The notes beneath the pieces were generated by a model. It made no database searches. It was not told where the DNA came from and saw only the letters and a list, made by a program, of their open reading frames with translations. A program made the position numbers and the translations under genes. Shown here in pieces: positions 15,692-24,142 of a DNA stretch of 33,135 nucleotides (within the stretch, counting starts at the first letter, position 1; each line of letters begins with the position of its first letter). The stretch spans positions 1-33,135 of the forward strand of contig DGHX01000056.1 in assembly GCA_002392835.1 (NCBI GenBank), in the 5' to 3' direction. Source of the DNA: Prevotella sp. UBA3837 (lineage in GTDB: Bacteria > Bacteroidota > Bacteroidia > Bacteroidales > Bacteroidaceae).

Positions 15692-16180
15692 TCAGAGGAA
15701 AAAAATGATGAAAAAGTCGTTTTTCTGCATTCGCAGCTTCTTCATCGCCCGGCTCAGCTGGTGCTCCACGGTCTTTGTGCTGATGCCGAGCTGCTCAGCT
15801 ATCGCGCTGTATGTCAGCCCGTCGCGTTTGGCCATGAGCAGCACCTGCCGCTGTCGCTGCGGCAGCGCGTCAATGGCCGTCCACAGGGCAGCCTCGTCAA
15901 CCGAGCGCGTCTGGGCCTCCTCGTCGCTGATGGGGCCGTCGAGGTCCTCGGGCTGCATGCTGCTCAGCGGCAGCGTGCGCCGCAGCTGGTCAATGCAGCG
16001 GTTGCGCACGGCAGCGTAGAGCCACGCACGGGCGTTCAGCGGGTCAGCCTCGCTCTCCAACAGCCGCACATAGCACTCCTGAACCACGTCTTCGGCGGCA
16101 TCCACATCTTTTATATAATGCAGCGCGTAGAGGCAGAGCGGACGGTAATACTTATTGAAGAGTTGTGCGGCTTTTTCCAT
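15692..16180 (-). CDS. ECF-type RNA polymerase sigma factor
   Basis: A 162-residue sigma-70 of the FecI-like group. Region 2 spans about residues 5-70 (LFNKYYRPLCLYALHYIKDV, DVVQECYVRLLE, WLYAAVRNRCIDQLRR). Region 4 spans about residues 100-152 (IDALPQRQRQVLLMAKRDGL, then a helix-turn-helix YSAIAEQLGISTKTVEHQLSR). It is first in an operon whose receptor carries an STN domain and whose last gene encodes a DUF4974 membrane protein, so it is probably released by receptor occupancy and then activates this operon. The probable promoter is at 16378-16370, leaving a ~190-base leader that contains a long inverted repeat. Confidence 0.92.
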   Translation of the reverse strand: MEKAAQLFNKYYRPLCLYALHYIKDVDAAEDVVQECYVRLLESEADPLNARAWLYAAVRNRCIDQLRRTLPLSSMQPEDLDGPISDEEAQTRSVDEAALWTAIDALPQRQRQVLLMAKRDGLTYSAIAEQLGISTKTVEHQLSRAMKKLRMQKNDFFIIFFL

Positions 16181-16215
16181 GTTTCTCAGCTAACGGGCTT
16201 CTATATAACTAAGTT

Positions 16216-16324
16216 ACAGACCCCACCCCCAACCCCTCCCCTTGAAGGGAGGGGAGTGCCTACGGGCACCGAAGGCGGAGCCGCTCCCCTCCCTTCAAGG
16301 GGAGGGGTTGGGGGTGGGGTCTGT
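16216..16324. repeat. Perfect 41-bp inverted repeat with 27-bp spacer
   Basis: Arms 16216-16256 and 16284-16324 are perfect reverse complements (beginning ACAGACCCCACCCCCAACCC). Each arm also holds a smaller imperfect palindrome around CTTGAAG. The element is very GC-rich in an AT-rich gap. It lies between the ECF gene and its probable promoter, so the leader RNA would fold into a very stable hairpin. It is related in sequence to the hairpin at 8767-8794. Confidence 0.92.
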
Positions 16325-16369
16325 ATTGTTATTATTCATGTTTGCTTTCGGTGATTCGAAAAGTTTGCT

Positions 16370-16378
16370 GCAAAGGTA
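16370..16378 (-). promoter_or_regulatory. -7 promoter element (TACCTTTGC), probably of the ECF operon
   Basis: The only good TAnnTTTG match on the minus strand in the gap upstream of the ECF gene. If used, the inverted repeat at 16216-16324 is transcribed in the leader. Confidence 0.5.
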
Positions 16379-16498
16379 CAAAAAAGAAACGACACGCGGC
16401 GGGTGCAGCGCAACGACTTTTCAGCTGCGATTATTAAACAATGTTAATCGAAAGACAAATAACGGGCTGTACGTGACGGCTAACTGCCAACTTTTCAC

Positions 16499-16507
16499 TA
16501 TCTTTGC
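16499..16507 (+). promoter_or_regulatory. -7 promoter element (TATCTTTGC) of dxs
   Basis: A TAnnTTTG match 28 bases before the GTG start of dxs. Confidence 0.65.
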
Positions 16508-16535
16508 ACCGTAAAGTGAAAATCCCAAAATAATA

Positions 16536-18554
16536 GTGGATAAGAAAAAGATAGAACTGCTAAACCATATAGACTACCCCTCCGACCTGCGACGGCTGAC
16601 AGTAGACCAGTTGCCGCAGGTGTGCGATGAGCTGCGGCAGACCATCGTGCAGGAGCTGTCGGTGAACCCCGGCCACCTGGCGTCGAGCCTGGGCGTGGTG
16701 GAGCTGACCGTGGCCCTGCACTATGTGCTGAACACCCCTGACGACCGCATCGTATGGGATGTGGGGCACCAGGCCTACGGCCACAAGATACTGACCGGTC
16801 GGCGCGAGCTGTTCAGCACCAACCGCAAGCTGCACGGGCTGCGGCCCTTCCCTTCGCCCGAGGAGAGCGAGTACGACGCCTTCATCTGCGGGCATGCCTC
16901 GAACAGCATCTCGGCAGCACTGGGCATGGCCGTGGCCGATGCACATCCGGAGGTGATAGGGACCGAAGGGACCTCGGCACCAGACAGGCAGCGCAAGGTG
17001 GTGGCCGTCATCGGCGACGGTGCCATGAGCGGCGGACTGGCCTTCGAGGGACTGAACAACGTGTCGTCGAGCCCTAACGACATGCTCATCATACTGAATG
17101 ACAACGACATGTCGATAGACCGCTCGGTGGGCGGCATGAAGCAGTACCTGCTGGGCCTGAGCACCAACGAGACCTACAACAAGATGCGCTTCAAGGCCGC
17201 TCGCTTCATGCAGCGCCACGGACTGCTGAAGGACGACCGCCGAAAGGGCCTCATACGCCTGGGCAATGCGCTGAAGAGCGCCATCTCGCACCAGCAGAAC
17301 ATCTTCGACGGCATGAACATACGCTACTTCGGACCCTTCGACGGCCACAACGTGAAGGAGCTGGTGCGCATACTGCGCCAGCTGAAGGACATGAAAGGGC
17401 CGAAGCTGCTGCACCTGCACACGAAGAAGGGCCACGGCTTTGCACCCAGCGAGCACTACACCCCCGTGTGGCACGCACCGGGAAAGTTCGACCCCGAGAC
17501 GGGCCAGCTGCTGAAGGGCGACGACGGCGGCAGCAAGAAGATGAAGTACCAGCAGGTGTTCGGCGAGACGCTGCTCGAGCTGGCGCGGCAGAACCCCCGC
17601 ATCGTGGGCGTGACACCAGCCATGCCCACCGGCTGCTCGATGAACATCATGATGGAGCAGATGCCCGAGCGAACCTTCGACGTGGGCATCGCTGAGGGAC
17701 ACGCCGTCACCTTCTCGGCCGGCATGGCCAAGGAGGGGCTGCTGCCCTTCTGTAACATATACAGCGCCTTTGCGCAGCGCGCCTACGACAACATCATTCA
17801 CGACGTGGCCATCCTGCGCCTGAACGTGGTGCTCTGTCTGGACCGCGCAGGACTGGTGGGACGCGACGGGCCCACACACCACGGAGCCTTCGACCTGGCG
17901 GCACTGAGGCCCATACCACACCTCACCATCGCCTCGCCCATGGACGAGCACGAGCTGCGCCGACTGATGTTCACCGCTCAGCAGAAGGACATGGGTCCCT
18001 TCGTCATACGCTATCCGCGCGGCCGCGGCGTGCTCGACGACTGGCGCTGCCCCCTCGAAGCTGTGGAGGTGGGCACCGGACGACGGCTGCACGACGGCAC
18101 CGATGTGGCCGTACTCACCATAGGGCCCATCGGCAACGATGTGGAGAAACTGATAGCCCCTAAGGCCCCCCCTTCGGCCCCCGAGGGGGCTACTATAGAC
18201 TCTTCCCTCCATACAGCCAGCAAAACTATAGAAGCCCCCTCGGGGGCCGTAGGGGGGGCTTTGTCCGTCGCCCACTACGACATGCGCTTCCTGAAGCCCC
18301 TCGACGAGAACATCCTGCACGAAGTGGGGCAGAAGTTCAAGAAGGTCATCACCATTGAGGACGGCGTGCGCAACGGAGGACTGGGCTCGGCCGTCACAGA
18401 GTGGATGAGCGACCACGGCTACACGCCGCGCATCACACGGCTGGGGCTGCCCGACGAGTTTGTGGAGCACGGCGAGGTGGACGAGCTGCGACGCATAGTG
18501 GGGCTCGACATGGAGAGCATCAGGCAATGCATAATGCGAATGCTTAATGCATAA
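16536..18554 (+). CDS. dxs: 1-deoxy-D-xylulose-5-phosphate synthase, with an in-frame repeat insertion
   Basis: A 672-residue thiamine diphosphate enzyme that condenses pyruvate and glyceraldehyde 3-phosphate at the entry of the MEP isoprenoid pathway. Visible marks are GHASNSISAALGMA, the ThDP motif VIGDGAMSGGLAFEGLNN, DNDMSIDRSVGGM, DRAGLVGRDGPTHHGAFD in the pyrimidine domain and the C-terminal GVRNGGLGSAV. The start is a GTG. Relatives have about 620-640 residues; the excess is an insertion after DVEKLIA (about residue 541) of roughly 30 residues encoded by a long inverted repeat, before SVAHYDMRFLKPLDE resumes. It falls at the junction to the C-terminal domain, so the enzyme may still work. 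The last codons (IMRMLNA) come from the following AT-rich repeat. trkA follows. Confidence 0.94.
   Translation: MDKKKIELLNHIDYPSDLRRLTVDQLPQVCDELRQTIVQELSVNPGHLASSLGVVELTVALHYVLNTPDDRIVWDVGHQAYGHKILTGRRELFSTNRKLHGLRPFPSPEESEYDAFICGHASNSISAALGMAVADAHPEVIGTEGTSAPDRQRKVVAVIGDGAMSGGLAFEGLNNVSSSPNDMLIILNDNDMSIDRSVGGMKQYLLGLSTNETYNKMRFKAARFMQRHGLLKDDRRKGLIRLGNALKSAISHQQNIFDGMNIRYFGPFDGHNVKELVRILRQLKDMKGPKLLHLHTKKGHGFAPSEHYTPVWHAPGKFDPETGQLLKGDDGGSKKMKYQQVFGETLLELARQNPRIVGVTPAMPTGCSMNIMMEQMPERTFDVGIAEGHAVTFSAGMAKEGLLPFCNIYSAFAQRAYDNIIHDVAILRLNVVLCLDRAGLVGRDGPTHHGAFDLAALRPIPHLTIASPMDEHELRRLMFTAQQKDMGPFVIRYPRGRGVLDDWRCPLEAVEVGTGRRLHDGTDVAVLTIGPIGNDVEKLIAPKAPPSAPEGATIDSSLHTASKTIEAPSGAVGGALSVAHYDMRFLKPLDENILHEVGQKFKKVITIEDGVRNGGLGSAVTEWMSDHGYTPRITRLGLPDEFVEHGEVDELRRIVGLDMESIRQCIMRMLNA
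18162..18262. repeat. Inverted repeat inserted in frame inside dxs
   Basis: Arms 18162-18198 and 18226-18262 (37 bp each, about three mismatches) share the core CGGCCCCCGAGGGGGCT and end in CTATAG. The spacer is 27 bp. Arm and spacer sizes resemble those of the 16216-16324 element, although the sequences differ. It adds a Pro/Ala/Ser-rich loop to DXS without breaking the frame. Confidence 0.88.
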
Positions 18555-18709
18555 TGCTTAATGCTTAATAGGGCTTCGCGTTGAGAACCAGGATTGAAGG
18601 ACAGTGTTCGTGAGGACGGATTATTATGAATTAAGCATTAAGCATTAAGAATTAAGCATTAAGAATTAAGCATTATGCATTAAGCATTATGAATTAAGCA
18701 TTAAGCATT
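18531..18709. repeat. AATTAAGCATT / GCATTATGAATT repeat array between dxs and trkA
   Basis: The left part (18531-18569) carries inverted copies (TGCTTAATGCATAATGC) and includes the dxs stop. The right part (18627-18709) has about eight direct copies of AATTAAGCATTA-type units. About 55 bp of unrelated sequence separates them. The array runs right up to the trkA ATG, whose context AAGCATTATGAAG is itself a repeat copy. Confidence 0.9.
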
Positions 18710-20071
18710 ATGAAGATTGTCATTGCCGGCGCAGGAGCCGTGGGTACCCACCTGTCGAAACTCCTGTCAACAGAGAACCACGACTGCGTGCTCATCGACG
18801 ACGACGATGAGCGCCTGGAGGGCATCGACTCCAACTACGACATCATGGCCATCTGCCAGTCGCCCACCAGCATCAAGACGCTGAGGGATGCCGGCACCGC
18901 GTCGGCCGACCTCTTCGTGGGCGTCACACGGCTGGAGAGCCGCAACATCACGGCCTGCATGCTGGCCCACGCCCTCGGAGCAAAGAAGACCGTGGCCCGC
19001 ATCGACAACTACGAATACCTGCAGCCGCAGCATCAGGAGATGTTCCGCCAGGTGGGCGTCGACTCGCTGGTCTATCCCGAGGTGCTCGCCGCCGGCGACA
19101 TCATCAGCGGCCTGCAGCTGTCGTGGGTGCGCCAACGGCTCGACGTGCACGACGGGGCGCTGGTGCTGCTCGGCGTGAAGCTGCGCGACACATGCCAGAT
19201 ACTCAACCAGCCCATCAAGGACCTCTGCGGACCCGACGACCCCTACCACATCGTGGCACTGAAGCGCGGTGGCGAGACCATCATACCCGGAGGCCTCGAC
19301 GTGCTGCAAAACGGCGACCTGGCCTACTTCATGACCACCAAGGAGTACATACCCCACATCAAGCGCATCGTGGGAAAGGAGCAATATGAAGACGTGAAGA
19401 GCGTCATCATCATGGGCGGAGGAAAAACCAGCGTGCGCGCAGCACTCACGCTGCCCGACAACATGCACGCCAAGATTATTGAGAGCTCGCTGGAGCGCTG
19501 TGAACAGCTGAACCAGCTCATAGACCGCTCGAACATCATGATCATCCACGGCGACGGGCGCGACCTGGGACTGCTGCGCGAGGAGGGCATCAGGAACACA
19601 CAGGCCTTCGTGGCGCTGTCGGGCAACGCCGAGACCAACATCCTGGCCTGCCTCACGGCGAAGAAGCTCGGCGTGCGCAAGACCATCGCCATGGTCGAGA
19701 ACCTCGACTACGTCAGCATGGCCGAAGGCCTCGACATCGGCACCATCATCAACAAGAAGACGGTGGCCGCCAGCCACATCTTCCAGATGATGATGCGGGC
19801 CGATGTGCGCAACCTGCGCACGCTGATGCTCGCCGACAGCGAGGTGGCCGAGCTGGTGGCTGCCGAGGGAGCACGCGTCACCAAGAACCCCGTGAAGGCC
19901 CTCGGGCTGCCGCGCGGCATCGCCATCGGCGGACTGGTACGCTCGGGAAAGGGCATACTGGTGAACGGCAACACACAGATACAGGCCGGCGACAGCGTCA
20001 TCGTGTTCTGCCACCGGCACGTGCTCGACAAAGTGGAGAAATACTTCAAGAAAACCATTATTCCCTGGTAA
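18710..20071 (+). CDS. trkA: Trk system potassium uptake regulatory protein TrkA
   Basis: A 453-residue cytoplasmic NAD(H)-binding subunit that gates TrkH. It has two tandem RCK modules. The first has the Rossmann glycine motif MKIVIAGAGAVGTHL with the acidic strand end LIDDDDERL. The second begins near residue 231 (VKSVIIMGGGKTSVRAAL). Each is followed by a TrkA_C domain (for instance LVLLGVKLRDTC and the final GILVNGNTQIQAGDSVIVF). Length is normal. The ATG directly abuts the upstream repeat array. A secreted GH2 gene begins four bases after the stop and separates trkA from trkH, which normally belong together. Confidence 0.95.
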   Translation: MKIVIAGAGAVGTHLSKLLSTENHDCVLIDDDDERLEGIDSNYDIMAICQSPTSIKTLRDAGTASADLFVGVTRLESRNITACMLAHALGAKKTVARIDNYEYLQPQHQEMFRQVGVDSLVYPEVLAAGDIISGLQLSWVRQRLDVHDGALVLLGVKLRDTCQILNQPIKDLCGPDDPYHIVALKRGGETIIPGGLDVLQNGDLAYFMTTKEYIPHIKRIVGKEQYEDVKSVIIMGGGKTSVRAALTLPDNMHAKIIESSLERCEQLNQLIDRSNIMIIHGDGRDLGLLREEGIRNTQAFVALSGNAETNILACLTAKKLGVRKTIAMVENLDYVSMAEGLDIGTIINKKTVAASHIFQMMMRADVRNLRTLMLADSEVAELVAAEGARVTKNPVKALGLPRGIAIGGLVRSGKGILVNGNTQIQAGDSVIVFCHRHVLDKVEKYFKKTIIPW

Positions 20072-20075
20072 GACG

Positions 20076-22523
20076 ATGAAACGACACATTCTACTTTCCC
20101 TGTTGCTGCTTGCTGCCTCCATGAGCTGGGGACAGGGCGCAGGGCGACGGCACCAGCTGATGGACGACGGCTGGCAGTTCGCATTCGGCCACGCTGCCGA
20201 CCCCGCCCGCGACTACGGTTGCGGCACCGAGTACTTCAACTACCTCACCAAGGCCAGCTCCATACACAACGAAGGGCCCTACGCCATGAAGTTCCAGCCC
20301 GGCAGCGAGTGGAAGGACGTCTGTCTGCCCCACGACTGGGTGGTGGGCCTGCCCTTCGCCCGTGAGGCCAGCCACAGCCACGGATACAAGACCGTGGGGT
20401 GGAAGTATCCTGAGACCTCAGTAGGCTGGTACCGCCGCTACTTCACCGTAGACAAGGAAGACGAGGGCCAGCACTTCGAGCTGCAGTTCGACGGCATCTT
20501 CCGCGATGCACGCATCTGGGTGAACGGCTTCTACCTGGGCGGCGAGCAGAGCGGATACATTCCGCAGACCTACGACATCAGCGAGTATCTGAACTATGGC
20601 GACTCGAACCTGGTGTGCGTGCGCGTCGATGCCTCGCTCGAGGAAGGATGGTTCTACGAGGGAGCCGGCATCTACCGCCATGTGTGGCTCAACCGCACGG
20701 CTCCGCTGCATGTGCGCACTTTCGGCACCTTCGTCAGCGCCCAGCTCGCGGCACCATACGCTGAGGCCGAGCTGAACGTCGAGACCACCGTGGGCAATGA
20801 CGGCGTGAAGCCCCTGAGCTGCTCGCTGCGCCACACGCTGCTCGACGCTGAGGGCAATGCTGTGGCTGCGGCAACCACTGACCGCCGGCTGGTACAGGGA
20901 AAGGAGGAAGTGACGGCCAAAGCCACGATGCACGTTGACAAGCCCCACCTGTGGAGCACCGACGATGCCTACCTCTATCAGCTGAAGACAGAGGTGCTCG
21001 ACGAACAGGGCAGGGTGGTGGATACCTACCTGACGACGACGGGCCTGCGACATATAGCCTTCGACGCCGACCGCGGCTTCTTGCTCAACGGACAGCCGCT
21101 GAAGCTCAGGGGCGTGAACATGCACCAGGACCACGCCGGCGTGGGAGCCGCTGTGCCCGACGCCTTGCAGCTGTGGACGGTGCGCCAGCTGCAGGCCTTA
21201 GGCTGCAATGCCATACGCACCAGCCACAACCCCGCCAACACCGAACTCCTTGACGCCTGCGACCGCATGGGCATGCTGGTGGTGGAGGAGAACCGGCTGA
21301 CGGGCGTGAACGACTATCAGCGCCACCAGCTCAGAAGGCTGATAGAGCGCGACCGCAACCACCCCAGCATCATCCTCTGGAGCGTGGGCAACGAGGAGTG
21401 GGGCATAGAATGGAAGGACTACGGGCGCCGCATCGGCGCCGCCATGCGTGAGTTCTGCCACCGCCTGGACCCCACGCGTCCTGCCTGCGCCGCCAGCAGC
21501 AGCGGACCCACCATACTGGAGCCGATGGACGTGGCCGGATATAACTACATACTGCAGAACCCCGTGGAGGAGCACCGCCGCAACTATCCTGAGCGCAAGG
21601 CCTTCGGATCAGAGGAGACCACAGGCTGCGGTACCCGCGGCGTGTACTTCGACGACAGCCGCAACGGGCGCATGCCGGCACTGAACCGCAGCCCGCAGGG
21701 ACGCGACAGCGCCATGAACTGCATAGAGCGCGGATGGCGATTCTACAACGAGCGTCCCTGGCTGGCAGGACTCTTCTACTGGACAGGCTTCGACTATCGC
21801 GGCGAGCCCAACCCCCTGAGCTTCCCGGCCACGGGGTCGGAGTTCGGCATCCTCGACTACTGCGGCTTCCCCAAGGACGAGGCCTACTATCTGCAGGCCT
21901 GGTGGCGCCCCGAACAGCCGGTGCTGCACCTGCTGCCACACTGGAACCTGCAGGGCCATGAGGGTGAGGCGGTCGACGTGTGGGCCTACAGCAACTGCGC
22001 CGAGGTGGAGCTCATCGTCAACGGAAAACGGCAGGGGCGCAAGGCCATGCCCCGCAACGGACACCTCAGCTGGACGGTGACCTATCAGCCCGGATACATA
22101 GAGGCCCGCGGCTATGGCGCCCGCGGACGCCGCATAGCCACCGAGCGCGTGGAGACCACAGGCCAGGCAGAGCGCATCGTAGTGACTGCCGACCGCAACA
22201 CGCTGCAGGCCGACGACCGCGATGTGGCGGTGTGCCGCATAGAGCTGCGCGACCGCCGCGGACGTTTCGTGCCCACTGCCTGCAGTGAGGTACAGCTCAG
22301 CGTCAGCGGTCCCGTGCGCATACTGGGTGTGGGCAACGGAGACCCCGCCTGGCAGGCGAAGGAGCAGCCCGATGAGCGCGAGGCACGCACCTTCAGCGTG
22401 AAGACCTTCAATGGGCTGGCACAGGTGCTGCTGCAGAGCACGGCCCAGGCTGGCGCCGCCACGCTCACCTGTACGACGGGACAGGCTACCGCGGCTGTCA
22501 ACATCGACGTAAGGCAGGACTAA
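20076..22523 (+). CDS. Secreted GH2 glycoside hydrolase (beta-galactosidase-like) with DUF4982
   Basis: An 815-residue exported glycosidase. Residues 1-19 form a signal peptide (MKRHILLSLLLLAASMSWG). A GH2 sugar-binding domain follows (WYRRYFTVDKEDEGQHFELQ, GIFRDARIWVNG), then an Ig-like domain and the TIM barrel (RGVNMHQDHAG, AIRTSHNP). The acid/base candidate is Glu440 in SVGNEEWGIEW and the nucleophile candidate Glu513 or 514 in AFGSEETTG. After it come a DUF4982 domain (VDVWAYSNCAEVELIVNGKR) and a C-terminal Ig-like domain. The substrate could be a beta-galactoside or a plant or host glycan. It starts four bases after trkA and ends 46 bp before trkH. No SusC/SusD pair is nearby. Confidence 0.92.
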   Translation: MKRHILLSLLLLAASMSWGQGAGRRHQLMDDGWQFAFGHAADPARDYGCGTEYFNYLTKASSIHNEGPYAMKFQPGSEWKDVCLPHDWVVGLPFAREASHSHGYKTVGWKYPETSVGWYRRYFTVDKEDEGQHFELQFDGIFRDARIWVNGFYLGGEQSGYIPQTYDISEYLNYGDSNLVCVRVDASLEEGWFYEGAGIYRHVWLNRTAPLHVRTFGTFVSAQLAAPYAEAELNVETTVGNDGVKPLSCSLRHTLLDAEGNAVAAATTDRRLVQGKEEVTAKATMHVDKPHLWSTDDAYLYQLKTEVLDEQGRVVDTYLTTTGLRHIAFDADRGFLLNGQPLKLRGVNMHQDHAGVGAAVPDALQLWTVRQLQALGCNAIRTSHNPANTELLDACDRMGMLVVEENRLTGVNDYQRHQLRRLIERDRNHPSIILWSVGNEEWGIEWKDYGRRIGAAMREFCHRLDPTRPACAASSSGPTILEPMDVAGYNYILQNPVEEHRRNYPERKAFGSEETTGCGTRGVYFDDSRNGRMPALNRSPQGRDSAMNCIERGWRFYNERPWLAGLFYWTGFDYRGEPNPLSFPATGSEFGILDYCGFPKDEAYYLQAWWRPEQPVLHLLPHWNLQGHEGEAVDVWAYSNCAEVELIVNGKRQGRKAMPRNGHLSWTVTYQPGYIEARGYGARGRRIATERVETTGQAERIVVTADRNTLQADDRDVAVCRIELRDRRGRFVPTACSEVQLSVSGPVRILGVGNGDPAWQAKEQPDEREARTFSVKTFNGLAQVLLQSTAQAGAATLTCTTGQATAAVNIDVRQD

Positions 22524-22569
22524 AGTAGAGCCCACGCCGAGTACGTATCATAGAAAAGAATAGGTATTC

Positions 22570-24024
22570 GTGATAAACTGGAAACTCATAGCCAAGATCC
22601 TGGGCTCGCTGCTATATTTAGAAGCGTTCTTTATGGCGCTGTGCCTGGTGATGGCGGCTGTCTATGGCGAGAACGACCTGCTGGTATTCGTTGCCTCAGC
22701 CTGTCTGACGGGGGCGGTGGCCTCACTGCTGCGCTTTCTGGGCCACGATGCTGAGAATGCCCTGAGCCGTCGCGATGCCTACGTCGTGGTGACCCTCGTG
22801 TGGGTAGTGTTCTCCCTCTTCGGCATGGTGCCCTTCCTCATCAGCGGCTCGGTCACCAACCTGTCGAGCGCCTTCTTCGAAACGATGTCGGGCTTCACCA
22901 CAACGGGGGCTACGGTCATCGATGACGTGGAGGCCCTCTCGCACGGCTTGCTCTTCTGGCGCTCGCTGATGCAGTGGATAGGCGGCCTGGGCATCGTGTT
23001 CTTCACCATTGCCGTGCTGCCGTCGATGGTGGGCGGCAGCGTGAAGGTCTTCGCAGCTGAGGCCACCGGGCCTATGCGCTCGAAGATGCACCCGCGCCTG
23101 TCAACCAATGCCAAGTGGATATGGAGCATATACCTGCTGCTGACGGTGGCCTGCGGCGTGTCGTTCTGGGCCTGCGGCATGGACTGGTTCGATGCTACGA
23201 ACTACTCTATGTCGACAACGGCCACCGGAGGCTTCTCCACCCACAACGGCTCGGTGTTCCTGGCCTCGCCCACCATTGAGTATCTGGCCATACTGTTCCA
23301 GTTCCTGGCCGGCATCAACTTCACGCTGCTCTACCTCACGTTCTTCAAGCTGCGCTTCAGCGCCATAGTGCGCAACTCAGAGTTCAAGCTCTACGTGGCA
23401 ACCATCATCGTGGCCACGGCGTGGATTATGTACCTGCTCATCACCCGTATGGGCTATGATGTGGAGGAGGCGCTGCGCTCGTCGCTCTTCCAGGTGGTGT
23501 CGTTCATCACCACTACGGGCCTGTCGAACACCGATGCGGGCATGTGGCCCCACATCACGTGGGTTATCCTGGGCGTGCTGATGTTCATGGGAGCCTGTGC
23601 CGGCAGCACCACGGGCGGTTTCAAGAGCATACGCGTGCTGATGCTGCTGCGCGTGCTGCGCAATGAGTTTTACCATATTCTGCACCCCAATGCCGTGCTT
23701 CCCGTGCGCGTGGGCGGACAGGCTATACCGCAGAGCCGGCTGGTGACGCTGCTGGCCTTCTTCCTGCTCTATGTCATCATGCTGCTCTTCACAACGGTGG
23801 TGATGGCCCTCTCGGGCATTGACATCACCAACGCCCTCACCATAGGCTTCAGCCTGATGAGCAACGTGGGGGCCGGACTCGACACCAACATCGGGCCGCA
23901 GATGTCGTGGGCCGACCTCAGCGACGGGCTGAAGTGGCTCTGCTCGCTGCTTATGCTCGTCGGCCGTCTGGAGATTATGGCCGTGCTGGTGCTCTTCACC
24001 CGTTCCTTCTGGAAGCAGAACTGA
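22570..24024 (+). CDS. trkH: Trk-type potassium transporter TrkH
   Basis: A 484-residue inner-membrane potassium channel-like subunit gated by TrkA. Four selectivity-filter segments are visible, one per M1-P-M2 repeat: FTTTGATVID, STTATGGFSTH, ITTTGLSNTD and MSNVGAGLDTN. The loop GSTTGGFKS before repeat D is also typical of TrkH. The start is a GTG (MINWKLIAKILG); no in-frame ATG precedes the first helix. It is probably cotranscribed with trkA and the intervening GH2 gene. Confidence 0.95.
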   Translation: MINWKLIAKILGSLLYLEAFFMALCLVMAAVYGENDLLVFVASACLTGAVASLLRFLGHDAENALSRRDAYVVVTLVWVVFSLFGMVPFLISGSVTNLSSAFFETMSGFTTTGATVIDDVEALSHGLLFWRSLMQWIGGLGIVFFTIAVLPSMVGGSVKVFAAEATGPMRSKMHPRLSTNAKWIWSIYLLLTVACGVSFWACGMDWFDATNYSMSTTATGGFSTHNGSVFLASPTIEYLAILFQFLAGINFTLLYLTFFKLRFSAIVRNSEFKLYVATIIVATAWIMYLLITRMGYDVEEALRSSLFQVVSFITTTGLSNTDAGMWPHITWVILGVLMFMGACAGSTTGGFKSIRVLMLLRVLRNEFYHILHPNAVLPVRVGGQAIPQSRLVTLLAFFLLYVIMLLFTTVVMALSGIDITNALTIGFSLMSNVGAGLDTNIGPQMSWADLSDGLKWLCSLLMLVGRLEIMAVLVLFTRSFWKQN

Positions 24025-24065
24025 GGCGTTTCCTGACAGGCGTTGCCAAATGCGTGTAAGCTGTG

Positions 24066-24093
24066 AAATCTGCGGTCGTTATAAAAGGGTGGG
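24066..24093 (+). repeat. Solo end of the CACAGATTAC-type element
   Basis: These 28 bases match the right end of the operon element (12867-12894) at about 24 positions, including GTTATAAAAGRGTGGG. No left arm is seen. The exact 16-bp copy of the CG-rich sequence from 10052-10067 follows at 24118-24133, just ahead of manA. The rest of the 118-bp gap is AT-rich. Confidence 0.6.
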
Positions 24094-24142
24094 AGAATTG
24101 AATTAAGTAATAATGGTACGCGCGTGCGTATATAATAATGTT

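Noticed and set aside
16560..18527. 655-codon open frame on the minus strand
   Set aside because: It lies wholly antisense to dxs, is His/Val/Gln-rich with no recognisable domain, and exists because GC-rich codons of dxs leave the opposite strand open.
18767..20122. 451-codon minus-strand frame
   Set aside because: Antisense shadow of trkA with abnormal His/Val/Gly composition.
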